Shown here: positions 62,861-64,000 of the stretch, piece after piece
How positions within the stretch are numbered: position 1 is the first letter of the stretch
How the letters are laid out: the number at the start of each line of letters is the position of its first letter
NCBI GenBank assembly: GCA_029721515.1
Contig: CM056559.1
Location: 25,787,565 to 25,851,564 of the forward strand
Source: Synanceia verrucosa
Lineage: Eukaryota; Chordata; Actinopteri; Perciformes; Synanceiidae
Length of the DNA stretch: 64,000 nt
Direction of reading: 5' to 3'
Notes under the pieces: generated by a model
What the model saw: the letters and a program-made list of their open reading frames with translations, nothing else
Database searches by the model: none
Told to the model about the DNA's origin: nothing
Position numbers and translations under genes: made by a program

Positions 62861-64000
62861 TTGTTCAACATTCAATATGTGGGGAGGGACAGCTGCTAAT
62901 GTCTGTCTGGTGGTCAACAAATGTTTCATTTATTTCCATTTCTTCTCCTGAACATTCCTACATTCGCCTTTTGGCAAGCACCGGAGAACAGGCATGAACT
63001 TGTAGCTTGCAGATGTAATTATGTTTATCTGGGTGGAGAGATGATATTGTTATAATAACACTCAAAATGGAAAGAGCGCCTAGTGTTGTGTTACAGTCTA
63101 ATGCTGCTGGACAAAATAGCACATCTGCTTTCTCTTCAGTTAATATTTTTTTCAGCACATAAACGTGTCACGTTCACATCCACATACATATATTGCTTCT
63201 GTGCATGACAGACTCTAATCAAATCCTATAAAATACCATCTTTATTTCTACCTCAACAACTGATTACTGAGGTGGCAGAATTAGTTGCTCTGAAAGAGTA
63301 ATTAACGGATGCTTTGGTGATACAAACAAGATAATCTGGAGACAACATTGTTGTTTTATCAGTTCAGCACAAGTGGCCTTTCTCTACAACAAAATGTAAT
63401 CACTTAGCTTGGATAAACAGAATCTGTCTCCACACACAGTTTAGGTCCACCAGTCAGTAACTAAAGCTACACCCACAGGACTTTGATCAATGCGCACACA
63501 CACACACACAATGATAAAGAGCAACATATTCATAGCCATGAACAAGCTCATCCAACAAACAAGCAAACCCATTCTGCAGTCACAAAGACAGCAATAAACA
63601 TATTAGACCTGCAACAAATTAAACAGTGACTCACTGCAGTAATACTTACAGGTAAACAAGTGAAGAGTAGACAGATACTCCATAAGCACAACTGGAGGGA
63701 GTGCATTAAAGATAATGATGGATCATAAATGATTCTCTTACATAATAGATGAGTTCTCTCAAATCTTTCCAAGTTGTTGTGTGATTATTTGTTTCATGGC
63801 GCTGGCTAGGCATCTGCTTTTGTGTGGTGAAATCTCACGTGACCCAATGTGGTAAACATTTAAAGGCAATTTTATTAGAAAATCATTTTTATATATATAT
63901 TTATTTATAAAACTTCTATAACAAACAAGTAGAGTCACACTTGATAAAATACTTCTGGCAAATATCTAAAAAATAGGAAAAAAATAATCTATAAACATAT

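Larger units (their letters stand above)
59961..64000. other. mpzl3-like upstream and intergenic sequence; no gene seen
   Basis: No coding exon is recognised. Contents include two diverged tandem copies of a roughly 230-bp segment with (TAA)n tracts (60310-60740), a 22-bp palindrome at 60529-60550, an (AGAATC)n LINE-tail-like run at 62827-62850, and a (CA)n tract at about 63495-63510. Confidence 0.4.

Overview
The window is vertebrate, almost certainly a percomorph-type teleost. It has large-intron genes with GT/AG boundaries, fish-type L2-clade LINE sequence, a tRNA-related SINE, Tc1 and hAT remnants and many foldback elements. Three genes can be read exon by exon. The last coding exon of lsamp (IgLON cell-adhesion protein, + strand) is at 354-451. 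A complete gap43 (neuromodulin, - strand) has coding exons at 42077-42106, 35009-35648 and 31433-31512, which join to 249 codons plus stop. A complete six-exon MPZ-family Ig membrane protein gene, best matched to mpzl3, lies on the - strand between 59960 and 47939 and also joins to 249 codons plus stop. lsamp and gap43 are convergent neighbours, as LSAMP and GAP43 are in mammals.

Layout: 1-353 is the end of the last lsamp intron, 354-451 its terminal exon, and about 452-4100 the likely long 3' UTR. From 5.0 to 8.2 kb there are mobile-element remnants: a SINE with target-site duplication, a Tc1 relic and a MITE relic. From about 8.4 to 29.09 kb lies the dominant feature, a roughly 20.7-kb AT-rich tandem satellite. 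Its nucleosome-sized monomers (about 165-180 bp) number roughly 110. Each joins one conserved half to one of at least three alternative halves and carries a variable T-tract. The array is inverted at its left edge, holds an L2-type LINE fragment that was later copied 12 kb away together with flanking satellite, and holds a separate 1.02-kb tandem duplication. From 29.1 to 31.4 kb is unassigned sequence with part of the gap43 3' UTR, then gap43 to 42.1 kb. A long homopurine (GA-rich) tract lies upstream of its start codon. From 42.6 to 47.9 kb no gene is seen. The mpzl3-like gene follows; its introns hold nested DNA transposons and long palindromes. From 60 to 64 kb is upstream or intergenic sequence with trinucleotide repeats.

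The two complete genes are functionally separate. gap43 encodes a membrane-attached, calmodulin-binding growth-cone protein, and the mpzl3-like gene a single-pass adhesion protein with a charged, tyrosine-containing tail. lsamp encodes a GPI-anchored neural adhesion protein. No RNA gene, CRISPR array or prokaryote-type operon is present. The long open frames inside the satellite look like a by-product of its composition, not genes. All family assignments come from reading the sequence and remembered family features; no database search was run.
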